Shown here piece after piece: positions 61,342 through 64,000 of a DNA stretch of 64,000 bases. This DNA is from Guopingia tenuis (lineage in GTDB: Bacteria; Bacillota; Clostridia; Christensenellales; Christensenellaceae): positions 1 through 64,000 of the forward strand of contig NZ_JACRSS010000006.1 in assembly GCF_014384805.1 (NCBI RefSeq), given 5' to 3'. Each line of letters starts with the position of its first letter. The first letter of the stretch is position 1. The notes below the pieces were generated by a model. It did not search any database. It had not been told where the DNA came from and saw only the letters and a list, made by a program, of their open reading frames with translations. Both the position numbers and the translations under genes were made by a program.

Positions 61342-62130
61342 ATGGCATATGTGATAGAAATTCAGGATATCTGCATGCACTTTGGCGGCGTGCGCGCCGT
61401 GGACGGCATCAGCGCCCAGGTGAATCCATCGGAGATTTTCGGCATCATCGGCCCCAACGGCTCGGGCAAAAGCACGCTGATCAACGTTTTGACCGGCGTT
61501 TACCGCCCCACCCGGGGAAAGGTGATGTTTCTGGGGCAGGATATCACGGGCATGAAGCCCCACAAAATCGCGGGCCAGGGCATTGCACGAACCTTTCAGA
61601 ACCTGCGGCTGTTTCATGCCATGACAGTTTTGGAAAACGTCATGATCGGGCAGCATACCCGCCTGAAGGCCGGCGGCTGGCAGGCCGTCCTGGGAACCAG
61701 GAAATTCCGGGAGAGCGAGCGGGAAGCCCGGGAACGGGCAGAGGAGGTTCTGAAGCTGGTGGGCCTGGAAAAGATGAGCAGCGAGATCGCCGCCGATATG
61801 GCCTATGGCCAGCAGAAACGGCTGGAGCTGGCGCGGGCTCTGGTGAGCGAGCCAAAGCTCTGCCTGCTGGACGAACCGGCGGCCGGGCTGAATTCCAAGG
61901 AAGCCATGGCCATGATGGAGCTCATCAAAAAGATCCGCAGAGAAAAGGACATTACCTTTATCCTGATCGAGCATAACATGGAAGCCATGATGTCCACAGC
62001 CGACCGGATCATGGTCATGGATGCCGGCAAAAAGATCGCAGAGGATATTCCGGAGGTCATCAAAAACGACCCGAAGGTCGTCCGGGTATATCTGGGAGAG
62101 GAGGCCAGCCATGCTGCTGAAAACGGATAA
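61342..62130 (+). CDS. livG: Liv-type ABC ATPase LivG
   Basis: The 262-aa ATPase has Walker A GPNGSGKS, signature region DMAYGQQKRLELARALVSEP (as usual for LivG), Walker B CLLDEPAAGLNS and switch His in LIEHNMEAMM. GGAGG sets ATG 61342. Its end overlaps livF by 20 bases. Confidence 0.95.
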   Translation: MAYVIEIQDICMHFGGVRAVDGISAQVNPSEIFGIIGPNGSGKSTLINVLTGVYRPTRGKVMFLGQDITGMKPHKIAGQGIARTFQNLRLFHAMTVLENVMIGQHTRLKAGGWQAVLGTRKFRESEREARERAEEVLKLVGLEKMSSEIAADMAYGQQKRLELARALVSEPKLCLLDEPAAGLNSKEAMAMMELIKKIRREKDITFILIEHNMEAMMSTADRIMVMDAGKKIAEDIPEVIKNDPKVVRVYLGEEASHAAENG

Positions 62131-62818
62131 TATCTGCACGAACTATGGCGCTGTGGAGGCCATCCGAAACATCAATATGTATGTGGAGGAAGGCGAGGTC
62201 GTCGCTTTCATCGGCCATAACGGCGCGGGAAAGACCACGCTTTTAAAGACGATTTCCGGCCTGCTGCGGCCCGTGAAGGGAACGGTGACCTGGATGGGAG
62301 AAAACATCACCGGCCGGCCGCCGGAAAAGATCGTCCGGGCGGGGATCTCCCAATGCCCGGAGGGGCGGCAGGTCTTTGCCGAATCCACGGTATACCAAAA
62401 TATGGAGATGGGCGCTTATACCCGCAAGGATAAGCAGGCCATCCGGGAGGATATCGAAAAATATGAGGAGATCTTCCCGATTTTGAAGGAACGCCGCAGC
62501 CAGAAGGCCGGGCTGCTCTCAGGCGGCGAGCAGCAGATGCTGGCCATCGCCCGTTCCCTTATGAGCCGCCCCAAGCTGCTCATGCTGGATGAGCCTTCCC
62601 TGGGGCTGGCCCCGGTGGTGGTCAACGACGTCTATGACGTCATCCAGAAGATTAAGCAGCAGGGGGTGACCATCCTGCTGGTGGAGCAGAACGCCATGAA
62701 GGCCCTGGAGGTTTCCGACCGCGCCTATGTCATCAGCACGGGGGAAATCGCCCTGGAGGGAAAGAGTGAGGAGCTTCTGCAAAACGACGCTGTCAAAAAG
62801 GCTTATCTGGGCGGGTAG
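62111..62818 (+). CDS. livF: Liv-type ABC ATPase LivF
   Basis: The 235-aa ATPase has Walker A GHNGAGKT, signature LLSGGEQQMLAIARSLMSRP, Walker B LMLDEPSLGLAP and a Gln switch in LVEQNAMKAL, the normal LivF variant. It starts within livG. All motifs intact. Confidence 0.95.
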   Translation: MLLKTDNICTNYGAVEAIRNINMYVEEGEVVAFIGHNGAGKTTLLKTISGLLRPVKGTVTWMGENITGRPPEKIVRAGISQCPEGRQVFAESTVYQNMEMGAYTRKDKQAIREDIEKYEEIFPILKERRSQKAGLLSGGEQQMLAIARSLMSRPKLLMLDEPSLGLAPVVVNDVYDVIQKIKQQGVTILLVEQNAMKALEVSDRAYVISTGEIALEGKSEELLQNDAVKKAYLGG

Positions 62819-62849
62819 CTCCGCCCCAAAACAATAAGGAGGTAAAAAA

Positions 62850-64000
62850 ATGAAGGCTTGGACTCGCAAAATACTGGCGGGGGTATTCGCCCTTGTCATG
62901 GCGCTCACCCTGGTTTCCTGCGGCGGGGAAGAGGCGCCGTCCACTCAGTCGCCGGACGCCACAGCGGCGGCCAATCCCGGCCAAAGCTCGGGAACCATTA
63001 AAATCGCCATGTCTACGGCCCAGACGGGCGCATTGGCGGAAGCGGGCGTTTCCCAGGTGAATTCGGCGGAAATGGCCATTGAAGAGATCAACAATGCCGG
63101 CGGCATCAACGGACAGCAGCTGGAGCTGGTGGTCTATGACGACAAGGGCGACGTGACCGAATCCACCCTGGTGGCCCAGCGGATTGTGCAGGATCCGGAC
63201 TTTGTCTGCGTCATCGGCACTCTCACCAGCTCGACGACCCTGGCGACGCTGCCCATATATGAGGCGGCGGGGCTTCCCATGCTCAACCCCACGGCCAACA
63301 GTGTGGACATCAAGGGGACAGATTTCATCCGCATGTGCCTGGCCAGCGATGTGCAGGGGCCGCAGCTCACGGCCTGCGCCGTCAATAACTATGGCAAAAA
63401 GAAGCTGGCCGTAATCTATCCCATGAGCGATTTCGGAACCGGCATGCTGGAAATGTGCACCAACACGGCGGAAAAGCTGGGGGCGGAGATCGTCATGGCC
63501 GAGCCCTATACGGCCGGAACCGACCGGGATTTCTCCGTGCATCTCTCCAAGCTGGAAAAATCCGGCGCGGACGGCGTCCTGCTGCTGGGCGACTATAACG
63601 AAACCAGCATGATCATCGCCCAGGCCGACCGCATCGAAAGCCTTTCGGATATGCAGTATTTCATGGATGCCTCGATCCTGAGCGAAGTGTTCCTGGAGCG
63701 TATCAAGGACATTTCCCATGAGGAAAACTGCATCATCGCCGCAGGCTACAATCCCTATGACGACCGCGACCTTTACAAGGAATTTGCCCAGAAGCTCAAG
63801 GATAAATTCGGCATCGACACCAACGAGCCGGCGGTCTATACTTATGACCTCATCAACATCCTGGCCCAGGCGCTGGAGGCCGGCGCGACCCGGGAGACTT
63901 TGGCAGATACCATCAAGAGCATGGAATTTGAAAACATGATGTCTGCGCCCGGCACCATCAAGTTTGATGAAAAGGGCGACCGGGAGGCTCTGGAAATCGC
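62850..64000 (+). CDS. Liv-type ABC substrate-binding lipoprotein (truncated by window end)
   Basis: 383 codons are visible, with no stop. A lipoprotein signal (RKILAGVFALVMALTLVSCG) is followed by a low-complexity linker and a type I periplasmic-binding fold (IKIAMSTAQTGALAEAGVSQ, EINNAGGINGQQLELVVYDD). AAGGAGG precedes the ATG. As the receptor of the Liv importer it determines the substrate of the whole operon. The normal family length (~390-400 aa) means little is missing. Confidence 0.94.
   Translation, partial: MKAWTRKILAGVFALVMALTLVSCGGEEAPSTQSPDATAAANPGQSSGTIKIAMSTAQTGALAEAGVSQVNSAEMAIEEINNAGGINGQQLELVVYDDKGDVTESTLVAQRIVQDPDFVCVIGTLTSSTTLATLPIYEAAGLPMLNPTANSVDIKGTDFIRMCLASDVQGPQLTACAVNNYGKKKLAVIYPMSDFGTGMLEMCTNTAEKLGAEIVMAEPYTAGTDRDFSVHLSKLEKSGADGVLLLGDYNETSMIIAQADRIESLSDMQYFMDASILSEVFLERIKDISHEENCIIAAGYNPYDDRDLYKEFAQKLKDKFGIDTNEPAVYTYDLINILAQALEAGATRETLADTIKSMEFENMMSAPGTIKFDEKGDREALEI

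Overview
The window looks like a chromosomal segment of a strictly anaerobic, endospore-forming member of the Clostridia. The evidence is spo0A, spmA/spmB, a SipL-like spore coat gene, an AbrB-type regulator, an oxygen-sensitive radical SAM sulfatase activator, a clostridial 2[4Fe-4S] ferredoxin and encoded tRNA CCA ends. Most of the window is GC-rich. The first ~14.8 kb and a short patch at about 35.2-36.7 kb are visibly AT-richer and may have been acquired separately. Family assignments come from reading motifs, not from database searches. Genus-level placement is not possible from this alone.

Layout. (1) 1-420: the end of an rRNA operon, 5S - tRNA-Asn - 5S, closed by a strong inverted-repeat terminator. 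(2) 655-11632: a self-contained sulfate-ester module. It holds an anaerobic sulfatase-maturating enzyme, a YesN-type response regulator, a lipoprotein/two-permease/two-ATPase importer of the sulfonate/taurine type, a Cys-type sulfatase without signal peptide, and a YesM-type sensor kinase. (3) 11.6-14.4 kb: a small conserved gene and a leftward operon of ECF-type sigma factor, DUF4367-type membrane protein and small secreted protein. (4) 14.8-21.9 kb: a lipoprotein and a tightly coupled six-gene ABC export/efflux cluster. (5) 23.1-33.4 kb: a housekeeping block resembling the B. subtilis yaaO-tmk-holB-yaaT-yabB-yabC-abrB-metS-yabD region, with a ferredoxin and spmAB inserted. (6) 33.4-37.2 kb: a 102-bp tandem repeat, a TatD-associated radical SAM protein, a flavodoxin/HxlR divergent pair and ybaK. 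(7) 37.2-44.7 kb: a MecA-like class B PBP, yabE, rsmA, veg, a dense DnaA-box cluster and spo0A. (8) 44.9-49.8 kb: a GldA/F/G-like ABC operon and the sipL-like gene. (9) 50.2-52.5 kb: K+ uptake ktrB-ktrA and tRNA-Ser. (10) 52.5-57.8 kb: gene remnants, two zinc-ribbon membrane proteins, RidA, a ROK repressor and a VOC protein. (11) 57.9-64.0 kb: a consensus promoter, a ~290-nt structured leader, two genes recalling the two parts of cucumopine synthase, and a complete Liv-type ABC importer whose binding-protein gene runs off the window end.

Most promising systems: the two-component-controlled import-then-desulfate locus; the cucumopine-synthase-like pair with its own leader and Liv transporter; and the intergenic DnaA-box array between veg and spo0A. 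Also worth attention are a GldA-like ATPase lacking the usual catalytic Glu and switch His, the 102-bp tandem repeat before the TatD-linked radical SAM gene, and a Spo0A-box-like site inside the abrB promoter.
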